A DNA stretch of 64,000 nt from Caulobacter segnis (GTDB lineage: Bacteria > Pseudomonadota > Alphaproteobacteria > Caulobacterales > Caulobacteraceae): assembly GCF_019931575.1 (NCBI RefSeq), contig NZ_CP082923.1:4402001-4466000 (forward strand), given 5' to 3'. This document shows, piece by piece, positions 43,601 through 51,338 of the stretch. The translations under genes were made by a program, and so were the position numbers. The notes under the pieces were generated by a model. It saw nothing but the letters and a program-made list of their open reading frames with translations. It made no database searches and was not told where the DNA came from. Position 1 is the stretch's first letter; each line of letters opens with the position of its first letter.

Positions 43601-43840
43601 CGCACCAGCGCGCTCGGCAACACCCCGACCACCGCCAACAACGGCGTCCTGTACCGCGCCTCGCGCGAGCTCTGGAACGTCAGCGCCAGCTACAAGATCA
43701 ACCGCCAGTTCGAAGTCATGCTGGCCGGCCGCAACATCTTCAACGCGCCGGACATCGTCTATTCGAACGTCCGCAGCCGGGTGCAGCAGTACAGCATCTA
43801 CGGCTCGATGTGGAACGTCGGGATCAAGGGCTCCTTCTAG
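40604..43840 (+). CDS. TonB-dependent transducer with STN and carboxypeptidase-regulatory-like domains
   Basis: A 1078-residue outer-membrane receptor. Signal peptide 1-25; STN domain about 28-105 (VFDVPAQPAVRAIPELARQGQVQIVAPARQLDGI ... ITLRS); a CarboxypepD-regulatory-like Ig fold about 115-200 (VVRGRVLNTATGEYVRNAEIRVEGAPIVAYSEDDGEFRLTGVPAGE); TonB-box-like EAVTITAKREGQ; plug with GEFMKNMPGISLDYTEVDATAVRIGG; barrel ending in a C-terminal Phe. The STN domain pairs it with the upstream FecR and sigma factor. The following phoD-like gene points to phosphoester-derived ligands. It is not closely similar to the two receptors at 14-21 kb. Confidence 0.92.
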   Translation: MYSRYSRLACGASVVAMAVAAPAFAQERVFDVPAQPAVRAIPELARQGQVQIVAPARQLDGIQTPAVKGVMDVRTALGRLIAGTPLRIDSDDGQVITLRSTAGAPRPQAGVGSGVVRGRVLNTATGEYVRNAEIRVEGAPIVAYSEDDGEFRLTGVPAGEVSVLVKYTGLQESRTVLTVTPGQVATIDVSLNPGAHTAAAGEVEAVTITAKREGQAAAIMERRASTNAKTVVAADNFGALTMGDVGEFMKNMPGISLDYTEVDATAVRIGGLDPKYSTFTTDGARMATATSNNNAGRQNSFEQMSITGIDSIELNNTLQANMDADSPGGAINLRSKYAFQRTSRLLRFQVGGVATSDSTLARQYLPDDKKHATIFPSAQVGYADVFLDGRLGIAFNASYNANFVQQDRVQTDWSYLANGRVIPYQVMWRPGPKLTHRKAANLSLDYKLTDKLALSLRSTYSFYDVEYFNQYTYLIFGTTTATQASADSTGTHIVVNPNTTNTRLHTQYSHRYAGTPAWVFAPKLEYRGDTFEALLRTSYSSSEFNFEDNDRGFFVRTDSYLTRIGFTLDRASEDSNAWTLKQTAGRPWGDPTSFNRDDDIGNNIRTSESNANNQMYSANLDLKKKLAFGKVQMKVLAGAGFRTNAWKTVEGSYRQFQYVGPTNDLTQKAPEAVIPWTQNYQFKIHGFDAGNLNDQNWRADSNYAVYDLYAAHPEYFVADTVGNLKRQLDNNKKIGEEVSAAYVEAQPRIGKAQFDLGLRYEKTKTQARVADIRPAKEVTAAGLSTSTVAGLLYQYRNGTYTTREGEYDDWFLSGGVKYDFTKKLVGQLAFSQSILRPDYGNLGGVVAVDDTNLIVTVPNPLLKPEHSTKYYASLLYYLEPSGVIGLSAYQLDVQDMQVTGLTVNPEDVGYNPADYAGYTFRSAQNLPGTSRNKGVTLEYDQQLTFLPGALRGLGLRASVTKVDPDGERVNLPKTSANWGLRYSYGKFDVQLTGNYQSSARTSALGNTPTTANNGVLYRASRELWNVSASYKINRQFEVMLAGRNIFNAPDIVYSNVRSRVQQYSIYGSMWNVGIKGSF

Positions 43841-43860
43841 CTTCCCCTGAGTGACTTCAC

Positions 43861-43895
43861 CTCCCGCGGCCTCCCGGTCGCGGGAGTTTTTCTTT
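43861..43895 (+). terminator. intrinsic terminator between TBDR and phoD genes
   Basis: Perfect 8-bp stem CTCCCGCG (43861-43868) / CGCGGGAG (43879-43886), 10-base loop, then TTTTTCTTT. It should end most receptor transcripts; phoD, which starts 21 bp later with its own Shine-Dalgarno, would then be expressed by partial read-through or from a promoter overlapping the hairpin. Confidence 0.88.
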
Positions 43896-43915
43896 GTCTT
43901 TTCGGAGGACCTGAC

Positions 43916-45541
43916 GTGGTTCTGAACATCGATCGACGCGGCCTCGTCCTGGGCGGCCTGGGTCTTGGCGCCGTGATGCTGCCCGCCGGCCAAGCGGCGG
44001 CCCGGCAGCTGCTGGGCGCCAGCGGCTTCACCCACGGCGTGGCCAGCGGCGAGCCCGGCCCCGACTCCATGCTGCTGTGGACGCGCTATATCCCCGCGAC
44101 CGGCGACGGCGTGACCCGGCTGGACGTCGAGGTCGCCCTGGATCCTGACTTCGCGAAGGTCGTCTCCGGCGGCGTCGCGCGCACCGGGGCCTATCGCGAC
44201 TGGACCGCCAAGATCACCGTCGACGGCCTGAAGCCCGGGACCGTCCATTGGTACCGCTTCGTCGCCCCGGACGGGACGAAGTCGCCGGTCGGCCGCACCA
44301 AGACCCTTCCGGAGGGCAAGGTCGACCGCTTCGGCCTGGCCGTGTTCTCGTGCTCGAACCTGCCCCAGGGCCTGTTCAACGCCTACGCCCACGCAGCGGC
44401 GCGCCAGGACCTGGATCTCTGGCTGCACACCGGCGACTACATCTACGAATACGGCGTCGGCTCCACCCGCGAGACCGACTGGGCGCCGGGCCGCAAGGAG
44501 CAGCTGCTGCCGGTCACCGAGATCCTGGCCATCGCCGACTACCGCCTGCGCTACGCCAGCTATCGCGCCGATCCCGATCTGCAGCGCCTGCACCAGATGG
44601 CCCCGATGGTGGCCCTGTGGGACGACCACGAGTCGGCCAACGACAGCTGGGAGGGCGGCGCCCAGAACCACCAGCCGGACAAGGAAGGCGACTGGAACAT
44701 CCGCCGCGCCGCCGCCATGCAGGTCTATCGCGAGTGGATGCCGGTCTCGGACGAGCCATGGAAGGCCTATCCGATCGGGACCCTGGCCACCCTCTATCGC
44801 ACCGAGTCGCGCCTTCTGGCCCGCACCCGCCCGGCCGACATCGGCGCGGCGTTCAAGGCCGCCGATCCCGACGCCGCGCTGAAGGCCTTCCGCGACGGGG
44901 CCTGGCGCGATCCCGCCGCGACCATGATGGGCTCGACCCAGGAGAGCTGGCTGGCGCACGCGATGAGGGCCAACCCCGGCTGGCAGCTGGTCGGCATGGG
45001 CACCATCCTTGGCCGCACCGTCATGCCCAAGGACGCCGTCGACTGGCTGAAGTCCGACGTCACCGAGAAGAAGGCCAACAGCTATCGCAACGACATCCGC
45101 GCGGCCGCGCAAGGGGTGCCGATGTGGATGGACCGCTGGGACGGCTATCCCGCCGCCCGCTCGCGCCTGCTGAAGTCGGCCCAGGCCGCCGACGCCGACC
45201 TCGTCATGCTGTCGGGCGACAGTCACAACGCCTGGGCCTACGGCTTGGTCGAGGAGGGCCGGCCCGCCGGCGTCGAGTTCGCCGGCCACAGCGTCACCTC
45301 GAACGGCATGGAAGGCGACATGGGCGCCGATCCGAAGGTCGTGGCGCGCGGCTTTATGGCCGCCAATCCCGAGCTGAAATGGGCGGACACCAGCCAGCGC
45401 GGCTACATGATGCTGGACATCACGCCCCAGCGCGTCAGCGGCGAGTGGCTGTTCCTGCAAACCGTCAAGGCCCGCACGACGGCCCTGGCCGGAACCCACC
45501 GGATGTCGGTCGAGCGCGGCCGGCGGGTGTTCGCCGGATAG
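43916..45541 (+). CDS. phoD: PhoD-family alkaline phosphatase / phosphodiesterase
   Basis: A 541-residue twin-arginine-exported metallophosphoesterase (signal NIDRRGLVLGGLGLGAVMLPAGQAAA). An Ig-like N-terminal domain (FTHGVASGEPGPDSMLLWTRYIP) precedes the catalytic domain with the PhoD signatures FSCSNLPQGLFNAYAHAA, WLHTGDYIYEYG, MVALWDDHESANDSWEGG, and VMLSGDSHNAWAYGL, which hold the iron/calcium ligands. It releases phosphate from mono- and diesters in the periplasm or outside. GTG 43916 is preceded by GGAGGA. It is the last gene of the sigma-FecR-receptor series. Confidence 0.93.
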   Translation: MVLNIDRRGLVLGGLGLGAVMLPAGQAAARQLLGASGFTHGVASGEPGPDSMLLWTRYIPATGDGVTRLDVEVALDPDFAKVVSGGVARTGAYRDWTAKITVDGLKPGTVHWYRFVAPDGTKSPVGRTKTLPEGKVDRFGLAVFSCSNLPQGLFNAYAHAAARQDLDLWLHTGDYIYEYGVGSTRETDWAPGRKEQLLPVTEILAIADYRLRYASYRADPDLQRLHQMAPMVALWDDHESANDSWEGGAQNHQPDKEGDWNIRRAAAMQVYREWMPVSDEPWKAYPIGTLATLYRTESRLLARTRPADIGAAFKAADPDAALKAFRDGAWRDPAATMMGSTQESWLAHAMRANPGWQLVGMGTILGRTVMPKDAVDWLKSDVTEKKANSYRNDIRAAAQGVPMWMDRWDGYPAARSRLLKSAQAADADLVMLSGDSHNAWAYGLVEEGRPAGVEFAGHSVTSNGMEGDMGADPKVVARGFMAANPELKWADTSQRGYMMLDITPQRVSGEWLFLQTVKARTTALAGTHRMSVERGRRVFAG

Positions 45542-45952
45542 GCGGGCGCCGGGTCAGGCGCGGGAGCCGCTCCGCGCCTGACCCTGTCGCGGCGCGCGCT
45601 CGGTGATGGCGCCGCGCAGGAACGCCGCGCCGTGATGCACATGAGCCTGCAAGGCGAATACGAGACCGACCTGACCGCCGACATCCGCGGCTACGCCCAA
45701 GCGGGCGTCAACTATCGCGGCGGCTCGTTCACCTCGTTCAACAACAAGAACACCTACAACACCAAGCTGCCGGCCTTCTACATGATCAGCGCCAAGCTGG
45801 GCGTGCGCAAGGACGCCTGGGACCTCAGCCTGTTCGGCGACAACCTGACCAACAAGGCCGCCTATCTGGGCGTGGTCGAGTCCCTGGACGGCATCCGGGT
45901 CTTCTCGCCCCGTCCGCGCACGGTCGGCGTGCGGATCAGCAGCACGTTCTAA
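45542..45952 (+). pseudogene. C-terminal remnant of a TonB-dependent receptor
   Basis: The frame from a GTG/ATG near 45632 gives about 106 residues that are clearly the last barrel strands of a TBDR: GEYETDLTADIRGYAQAGVNYRGGSFTSFN, LPAFYMISAKLGVRKDAWDLSLFGDNLTNKAAYL, and the ending RPRTVGVRISSTF with C-terminal Phe. No plug, signal peptide or other barrel strands precede it, and the frame is closed by the phoD stop at 45541. Its last strands differ from the intact receptor at 40.6-43.8 kb, so it is the rest of another receptor, mostly deleted, perhaps when the phoD region was inserted. Translation as a free fragment is unlikely to be useful. Confidence 0.75.
45551..45584. repeat. 13-bp perfect inverted repeat after phoD
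   Basis: GGGTCAGGCGCGG (45551-45563) and CCGCGCCTGACCC (45572-45584) are perfectly complementary around an 8-base loop. It follows the phoD stop by 9 bp and would make a very stable hairpin; the absence of a T-run leaves its role as terminator or mRNA 3' end protector open. Confidence 0.8.
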
Positions 45953-45978
45953 CCCCCTCGCCAGCCCGCGAGGCCTCA

Positions 45979-46010
45979 GCTCCGGACCGCGAGGTCCGGA
46001 GCCTTCTTTT
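45979..46010 (+). terminator. intrinsic terminator after the TBDR remnant
   Basis: Perfect 10-bp stem GCTCCGGACC / GGTCCGGAGC with a GCGA loop, followed by CTTCTTTT. That a good terminator remains after the receptor fragment supports the view that a whole receptor gene once stood here. Confidence 0.85.
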
Positions 46011-46145
46011 ATGCGCCGTCCAGCGCCGATCGCAGTCGATGGCGGGTCGCGCCGTATAAACTGGACATTGAGAAGACTTCGACGAATCCTCAGCGGCAGT
46101 ATAATTTCCTTATGCTTGTCGAATGTCGCTCTTGAGCGCTGCCTC

Positions 46146-46168
46146 CCTTTCGAAACCTCTTCGAAAGG
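46146..46168 (+). promoter_or_regulatory. hairpin that pairs the ribosome binding site of the next gene
   Basis: CCTTTCGAA (46146-46154) and TTCGAAAGG (46160-46168) pair perfectly over 9 bp with a 5-base loop. The 3' arm supplies the AAGG of the Shine-Dalgarno AAGGAAG for the ATG at 46179, so the folded mRNA would hide the ribosome binding site. This could tune translation. Confidence 0.6.
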
Positions 46169-46178
46169 AAGCTACTCC

Positions 46179-46739
46179 ATGTCCGTCCGTCGCCTTATTG
46201 CTTCCGCTCTCGCCCTGGGCCTGCTGGCGGCGGCCGCGCCGAACGCCGCCCTCGCCCAGCAGGCCCCGGCCGTCAGCGCCGCCTCGCTGCAGCAGCAGCA
46301 GATCGCCGCCGCCGCCCAGGGCGCGGCCAGCCAGCCCGGCTTCGCCCGGTTGACCCGCGCCCAGAAGCTGGCCGCCATCCAGGCGGCCGTGGCGGCCGCC
46401 CTGGCCCGGAGCGGTGCCGCCCCCGAGCAGATCGCCGCCGCGCTGATCCAGGCCGTGGCCTCGAACATCATCAGCGCCGGGGTGGCGATCTCGATCGCCT
46501 CGGCCGTCGCGCCCGACCTGGCCCAGCAGGTGGCGACCGCGCCCGCCGTGCAAGCCCAGCTGCGGGCCGAGGGCCAGAGCGCCAACCTGACCACCGCCGC
46601 CACCGACGGCGCCGGCGGCGTCAGCGTGCTGGTGAACCTGCAAGGCGCGACCACGGCCGGCGGCGGCGGAACCACGACCGCCGCCCCGGCGCCCTACGAC
46701 CCCTGCGCGGGCGTGATCGCCGCCTATTGCGGCAGCTGA
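46179..46739 (+). CDS. Ala-rich secreted helical protein of unknown function
   Basis: A 186-residue protein with a signal peptide (MSVRRLIASALALGLLAAAAPNAALA) and a mature part dominated by Ala and Gln: SAASLQQQQIAAAAQGAASQP, LTRAQKLAAIQAAVAAALARSGAAPEQIAAALIQAVASNIISAGVAISIASAVAPDLAQQVATAPAVQAQL, then a Gly/Thr linker (TTAGGGGTTTAAPAPYDPC) and a C-terminal pair of cysteines (PCAGVIAAYCGS). The frame opens earlier at 46011, but the signal peptide and Shine-Dalgarno fix ATG 46179. No family is recognised. Amphipathic helices and a terminal disulfide suggest a small surface or periplasmic structural protein. It is convergent with the Pal-like gene, 4 bp away. Confidence 0.65.
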   Translation: MSVRRLIASALALGLLAAAAPNAALAQQAPAVSAASLQQQQIAAAAQGAASQPGFARLTRAQKLAAIQAAVAAALARSGAAPEQIAAALIQAVASNIISAGVAISIASAVAPDLAQQVATAPAVQAQLRAEGQSANLTTAATDGAGGVSVLVNLQGATTAGGGGTTTAAPAPYDPCAGVIAAYCGS

Positions 46740-46743
46740 CGCC

Positions 46744-47295
46744 TCAACGCGGAGCCAGGTCCAGGACCACGGCGCCGGCGTTGCGGTTGCGCGACCAAGC
46801 GGACTCGGTCGCGCCGGCGTCGATCGGGCGCTCCTTGCCGTAGGACACCGTCTGGATCCGGGCGCCGGCAACGCCCTGGGCGACCAGGAAATCACGCGCC
46901 GCCGACGCGCGACGCGCGCCGAGGGCGAGATTGTATTCGCGCGTGCCGCGTTCGTCGCAATTGCCCGCGATCAGCACCCGCACCTCGGGACGGCTCGCCA
47001 GCCATTGCGCCTGGGCGGTCAGGGTCGAGCGGGCCTCGCCGGTCAGGTCGTGGCTGTCGAGCGCGAAGAACACGCGATCGCCGGCCGCCGCGGCCAACTC
47101 TTCCTGCAGGCTGCGCGACACGGCGCTTTCCGCCAGGCTAGGCGGCGCCTCGGGCCCGCTGGCCGGCGCGGGCGGCGCCTCCGGCGCGGCGGCGACCGGA
47201 GCGGGCTTGGGCTTGGACGCGCAGGCCGACAGACCCAGGACGGCGACGAGGGCGAGGGGAGCGAGCGTGAGCGGGACGGAAATCGAGCGAGACAT
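46744..47295 (-). CDS. Pal-like OmpA-family lipoprotein
   Basis: A 183-residue lipoprotein with lipobox LGLSAC (lipidated C25), a Pro/Ala-rich linker, and an OmpA/Pal peptidoglycan-binding domain (VFFALDSHDLTGEARSTLTAQAQWLASRPEVRVLIAGNCDERGTREYNLALGARRASAARDFLVAQGV) including the family NCDERGTREYNLALG motif with the Asp and Arg that hold diaminopimelate. It would tether the outer membrane to the cell wall. It is not next to tolB or ybgF, so it may be an extra Pal rather than the main one, which is normally in the tol operon. Confidence 0.88.
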   Translation of the reverse strand: MSRSISVPLTLAPLALVAVLGLSACASKPKPAPVAAAPEAPPAPASGPEAPPSLAESAVSRSLQEELAAAAGDRVFFALDSHDLTGEARSTLTAQAQWLASRPEVRVLIAGNCDERGTREYNLALGARRASAARDFLVAQGVAGARIQTVSYGKERPIDAGATESAWSRNRNAGAVVLDLAPR

Positions 47296-47541
47296 GGCGT
47301 ATCCAACGGCGGGGGTTCGTCGCCATGCAGCCGACCGCCCGCGCCAAGCTCAAGCATAAGAACCTTATAACGACCTCGGCATAACGGCCGCATAATTGCC
47401 GCGCGCGCACGGGATCGACATGCTGTCCTTCCCGCGACGCGCCGGGCGCGCGTCGGTCGCTCCCTCTGATGCTTCCTCCATCCCCCTGTGAGGCGCATTG
47501 TCCCGCCCGACCGACGCGCGAGTTGCTTGCCCAGGGCGATA

Positions 47542-48996
47542 ATGCCGCAAAACATCCCTGCCGAATTTCCGCGGGCCGCGAGCCGCCTCCGGCCTTACGG
47601 CGTGGCGCTGGTCTACACGCTGATCGCCACGGGCGCGGCCGAGCTGCTCTATCGCCTGTTCGACACCACCCGGCTGTCGACGGTGTTCCTGGCCGGCGTG
47701 CTGCTCACCGCCGTGACCCAGGGCGCCTATCCTGGCTATTTCGCGGCCCTGCTCGCCTTCGCCATCTACAACGTCTACCTGGTCGAGCCGCGCTTCACCT
47801 TCCAGTTCGCCTCGCCCGAGGACGTGCTGGTGCTGCTGACCTTCCTGGCGGTCGCCATGCTGACCGGCGGCCTGACGGGGCGCCTGCGCGACGCCGCCCA
47901 CCGCAACATGATCCGCGCCCGCGCCACCGGGGCCCTGTTCGAGACCAGCCGCCAGCTGTCGTCGGCCGACGACGAAATGGCCATCCGCATGCTGATCGTC
48001 GAGCAGATGGCGGCGGCCGCCAAGGGCGAGGCCGCGATGGTCGACCAGTCCCTCGTCTGGAGCTATCCGCCCGACGGTGACGCACTGTCGTCGCCGCCCA
48101 CGCCGCCCGATTTCAGCGAGCCCGGCTGGTGGGTCCGCGAACTGGTCGCCGACGGCGCGGAGCTGGGCGTCGTGGCCTGGCGCGGCGCGGACGGCGTGCC
48201 CGACCCCGACAGTGATCGGCTGATCCAGGTGCTGGCCGATCTCGGCGCCGCCGCCATCCTGCGCGCTCGCCTGTCGGCCCAGCGCTCCGAGATCGCCGCC
48301 GCCGCCCGGACGGAGCAGCTGCGCAACGCCTTGCTGTCGTCGATCTCGCACGACCTGCGCACGCCCCTGGCGGCGATCCTGGCCTCGGCCAGCAGCCTGA
48401 AGGCGTTCGGCGGCCAGTTCCCGCCCGACGTCCAGCACGACCTCGTCACGACCATCGAGGAGGAGGCCGAGCGCCTCAACCGCTTCGTCGCCAACCTGCT
48501 GAGCATGACCAAGCTGGAATCCGGCGCCCTGGCGCTGGAGAGTCAGGGCTTCGCCGCCGCCGAGGTCGTCAACCGCGCCGCCGACCGCCTGGTCCGGCTG
48601 GGCTGCGACATCACGCGGACCAACGCGGGCGAGGCGATGATCCAGGGTGATCCGATCCTGCTGGACCAGGCGCTGGGCAACGTGCTCGAGAACGCCGCGC
48701 GCTACGGACGCGACGGCGGCCCGATCGCCGTGCGCGTGCTCGAACAGGGCGAGCGAGTGCTGATCGAGGTCGCCGACGGCGGACCCGGCGTGCCCGAGGC
48801 CGATCTGGAGCGGATCTTCGAGAAGTTCTACCGCTCGCCCCGTTCGGCCGGCGCCAGCCAGGGCACGGGCCTGGGCCTTTCGATCGCGCGGGGCCTCGTC
48901 GAGGCGATGGGCGGTTCGATCGCGGCCGCCGGCCGCGCGGACGGCGCCCAGGGGCTGGTCGTCAGCCTGATCTTCCCGAGGATGTCCGCCTCATGA
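47542..48996 (+). CDS. KdpD-like sensor histidine kinase lacking the N-terminal KdpD domains
   Basis: A 484-residue membrane kinase. Four membrane helices of the DUF4118 type lie in residues 18-112 (VALVYTLIATGAAELLYRLF ... LVLLTFLAVAMLTGGLTGRL), followed by a GAF-like region, a HisKA domain with H270 in LLSSISHDLRTPLAAILASASSLKAFG, and a HATPase domain (NVLENAARYG, GGPGVPEADLERIFEKFYR, GTGLGLSIARGLVEAMGG). It matches the C-terminal half of E. coli KdpD; the cytoplasmic KdpD and Usp domains are missing. ATG 47542 is preferred to 47488 because AGGG precedes it. It overlaps the regulator gene by 4 bp. Confidence 0.9.
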   Translation: MPQNIPAEFPRAASRLRPYGVALVYTLIATGAAELLYRLFDTTRLSTVFLAGVLLTAVTQGAYPGYFAALLAFAIYNVYLVEPRFTFQFASPEDVLVLLTFLAVAMLTGGLTGRLRDAAHRNMIRARATGALFETSRQLSSADDEMAIRMLIVEQMAAAAKGEAAMVDQSLVWSYPPDGDALSSPPTPPDFSEPGWWVRELVADGAELGVVAWRGADGVPDPDSDRLIQVLADLGAAAILRARLSAQRSEIAAAARTEQLRNALLSSISHDLRTPLAAILASASSLKAFGGQFPPDVQHDLVTTIEEEAERLNRFVANLLSMTKLESGALALESQGFAAAEVVNRAADRLVRLGCDITRTNAGEAMIQGDPILLDQALGNVLENAARYGRDGGPIAVRVLEQGERVLIEVADGGPGVPEADLERIFEKFYRSPRSAGASQGTGLGLSIARGLVEAMGGSIAAAGRADGAQGLVVSLIFPRMSAS

Positions 48997-49688
48997 CCAC
49001 CGCCCAGATCCTGCTGGTCGACGACGAGCCGCAACTGGTGCGGGCCCTGACGCCGGCGCTCAAGGCGGCGGGCTACGCCGTGTCGGTCGCCGACGGCGGC
49101 CAGGCCGCCCTGGCCCACCTGGCGCGCGAGGGCTGCGACGCGGTGATCCTCGATCTTGGCCTGCCCGACATGGACGGCAAGGCGGTGATCACGCGCATCC
49201 GCGAATGGTCCGAGGTGCCGATCGTCGTGCTTTCGGCCCGAGACCTGGAGCAGGAGAAGATCGCCGCCCTCGATCTCGGCGCCGACGACTTCGTCAACAA
49301 GCCGTTCGGCGTCGGCGAACTGCTGGCGCGGCTGCGGGCGGCCATGCGCGGCCGCGACCGCCGCTTCTCGGCCCGCGCCCGCTTCCGGTGCGGCGACCTG
49401 GAGATCAACTTCGCCGACCGCCGCGTCTCGGTGCTGGGCGAGGAGGTCCGCCTGACGCCGCGCGAGTACGACCTGCTGCGCAGCCTGGCGCGCTACGCCG
49501 GCCGGGTGGTCACCCACCGCCAGCTGATGACCGCCGTCTGGGGCGCCGACGCCCAGGTCGACGCCCAGTTCGTCCGCGTGCTGGTCGGCCAGGTCCGCCA
49601 GAAGATCGAGGAGGAGCCGGCCTCGCCCCGGCTGCTGCTGACCGAGCCGGGGCTGGGCTATCGCCTGGCGCCCGAGGACGAGCCCTAG
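48993..49688 (+). CDS. KdpE-like response regulator
   Basis: A 231-residue OmpR/KdpE-type regulator: receiver domain with phosphoacceptor D54 (AVILDLGLPDMDG), acidic pair D10-D11, and Lys in VNKPFG; then a winged-helix domain (VRLTPREYDLLRSLARYAGRVVTHRQLMTAVWG ... GLGYRLAPED). The ATG overlaps the kinase stop (ATGA), and the antiporter gene follows after 18 bp. The target is probably this antiporter operon, since no kdpFABC genes are seen in the window. Confidence 0.9.
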   Translation: MTTAQILLVDDEPQLVRALTPALKAAGYAVSVADGGQAALAHLAREGCDAVILDLGLPDMDGKAVITRIREWSEVPIVVLSARDLEQEKIAALDLGADDFVNKPFGVGELLARLRAAMRGRDRRFSARARFRCGDLEINFADRRVSVLGEEVRLTPREYDLLRSLARYAGRVVTHRQLMTAVWGADAQVDAQFVRVLVGQVRQKIEEEPASPRLLLTEPGLGYRLAPEDEP

Positions 49689-49706
49689 AAAGGATCCGAG
49701 AACCGC

Positions 49707-51338
49707 ATGCAGACCGTCGAGATCGTCCTGGCGCTGCTGGCCGCCGTGGTGCTGAGCGGCGCGGCCGCGCGCTTCCTGCCGCTGGCCGTCCCCGCCCCGC
49801 TGGTCCAGATCGGCCTGGGCGCCCTGATCGCCCTGGTGACCAAGACGCCGGTGGCGCTGGATCCGCAGCTGTTCTTCCTGCTGTTCCTGCCGCCCCTGCT
49901 GTTCCTGGACGGCTGGCGCATTCCCAAGGACGACTTCTTCCGCGACCTGCCGGTGATCCTGGAGCTGGCCCTGGGTCTGGTGGTGCTGACCGTCGTGGGG
50001 GCGGGCCTGTTCATTCACTGGATGATCCCGGCCATGCCGGTGGCCGTCGCCTTCGCCCTGGCCGCCGTGATCTCGCCGACTGACCCGATCGCGGTGTCGG
50101 CCATCGCCCAGCGGGTGCCGATCCCCAAGCGACTGATGCACATCCTCGAGGGCGAGTCGCTGCTGAACGACGCCTCGGGCCTGGTCTGCCTGCGGTTCGC
50201 GGTCGCCGCCGCCCTGACCGGGACCTTCGTGCTGCGCGACGCGGTGCTGACCTTCGCCTGGGTCGCCCTGGCCGGCGTCGCCATCGGCGTGCTGACCACC
50301 CTGGTCGTCACCACCCTGAACGCCTGGATCTCGCGCAAGAGCGCCGAGGACGCCGGCCCCCAGACCCTGGTCAGCCTGCTGATCCCGTTCGCGGCCTATC
50401 TGCTGGCCGAAAAGGTCCACGCCTCGGGCATCCTCGCCGCCGTCGCCGCCGGCGTGGCCATGAGCTTCTCCGAGGCCGCCCGCCAGACCGTGGCCGCCAC
50501 CCGGGTCCGCCGCAACATGGTCTGGGACACGCTGCAGTTCACCGCCAACGGCGTGATCTTCGTGCTGCTGGGCGAGCAGCTGCCGTCGATCCTGGCCGGC
50601 GCGGTCGAGACCGTCCACACCACCGGTCACCACGAGGCCTGGTGGCTGGGCGTCTATGTCGTGGCCATCACCCTGGGCCTGGGGGCCCTGCGCTTCGCCT
50701 GGGTGTGGGGTTCGCTGAAACTGACCCTGCTGCGCGCGCGCCGCCGGGGCGAGGAGCGCGCCAGCCCCGACTGGAAGATCATCGCCGCCACCGCCTGCGC
50801 CGGCGCGCGCGGGGCCATCACCCTGGCGGGCGTCCTGACCCTGCCGCTGGTCACCGCGGTCGGCGCGCCCTTCCCGGCCCGCGACCTGGCCATCTTCCTC
50901 GCGGCGGGCGTCATTGTGCTGTCGCTGCTGATCTCCAGCATCTCCCTACCCCTGCTGCTCAAGAACCTGCAGCTGCCGCCGGACGCCGACAGCCAGGAAC
51001 AGACCGAGCAGGCCCGGATCAACCTGGCCAACGCGGCGATCCTCGCGGTCGAGCACCTGATGACCGCCTCGCCCCACGCCGCCGACCACGACTTCCAGGC
51101 CGCCACCGCGCGCGTCGCAGACGTCTATCGCGACCGCCTGGACAGCCTGGCCCAGTCCGGCGAGGTGGCGCTCGCCGCCCGCCGCAGCCACGCCTTCGAG
51201 AAGGAGGTCCGCCTCGCGGCGCTGGAAGCCGAGCGCGAGGCGCTGCGCGGCCTCGTACGCCAGCGCGTGGTCAATGACGGCGTCCGCTCCCGGCTGACGC
51301 GCGACCTGGACCTGGCCGAGGCGCGGGCGCGATCCTAG
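49707..51338 (+). CDS. CPA1-family Na+/H+ antiporter
   Basis: A 543-residue inner-membrane exchanger of the bacterial CPA1 (NhaP/YjcE-like) type. About twelve helices occupy residues 1-415. LFLPPLLFLDGWRIPKDDF, ALAAVISPTDPIAVSAIAQRVPIPKRLMHILEGESLLNDASGLVCLRFAVA (with the ion-binding ND pair) and GARGAITLAGVLTLPL are family signatures. A hydrophilic, helical C-terminal tail of about 120 residues (LQLPPDADSQEQTEQARINL onward) is cytosolic and probably regulatory. It is the third gene after the KdpDE-like pair. Its stop shares the tetranucleotide CTAG with the convergent lysR gene. Confidence 0.92.
   Translation: MQTVEIVLALLAAVVLSGAAARFLPLAVPAPLVQIGLGALIALVTKTPVALDPQLFFLLFLPPLLFLDGWRIPKDDFFRDLPVILELALGLVVLTVVGAGLFIHWMIPAMPVAVAFALAAVISPTDPIAVSAIAQRVPIPKRLMHILEGESLLNDASGLVCLRFAVAAALTGTFVLRDAVLTFAWVALAGVAIGVLTTLVVTTLNAWISRKSAEDAGPQTLVSLLIPFAAYLLAEKVHASGILAAVAAGVAMSFSEAARQTVAATRVRRNMVWDTLQFTANGVIFVLLGEQLPSILAGAVETVHTTGHHEAWWLGVYVVAITLGLGALRFAWVWGSLKLTLLRARRRGEERASPDWKIIAATACAGARGAITLAGVLTLPLVTAVGAPFPARDLAIFLAAGVIVLSLLISSISLPLLLKNLQLPPDADSQEQTEQARINLANAAILAVEHLMTASPHAADHDFQAATARVADVYRDRLDSLAQSGEVALAARRSHAFEKEVRLAALEAEREALRGLVRQRVVNDGVRSRLTRDLDLAEARARS

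Noticed and set aside
40595..45499. A 1634-codon open frame on the minus strand across the TBDR and phoD genes
   Set aside because: It is exactly antisense to two well-supported genes, has low-complexity Gly/Val/Ala/Arg composition without domains, and is explained by GC-rich third positions.
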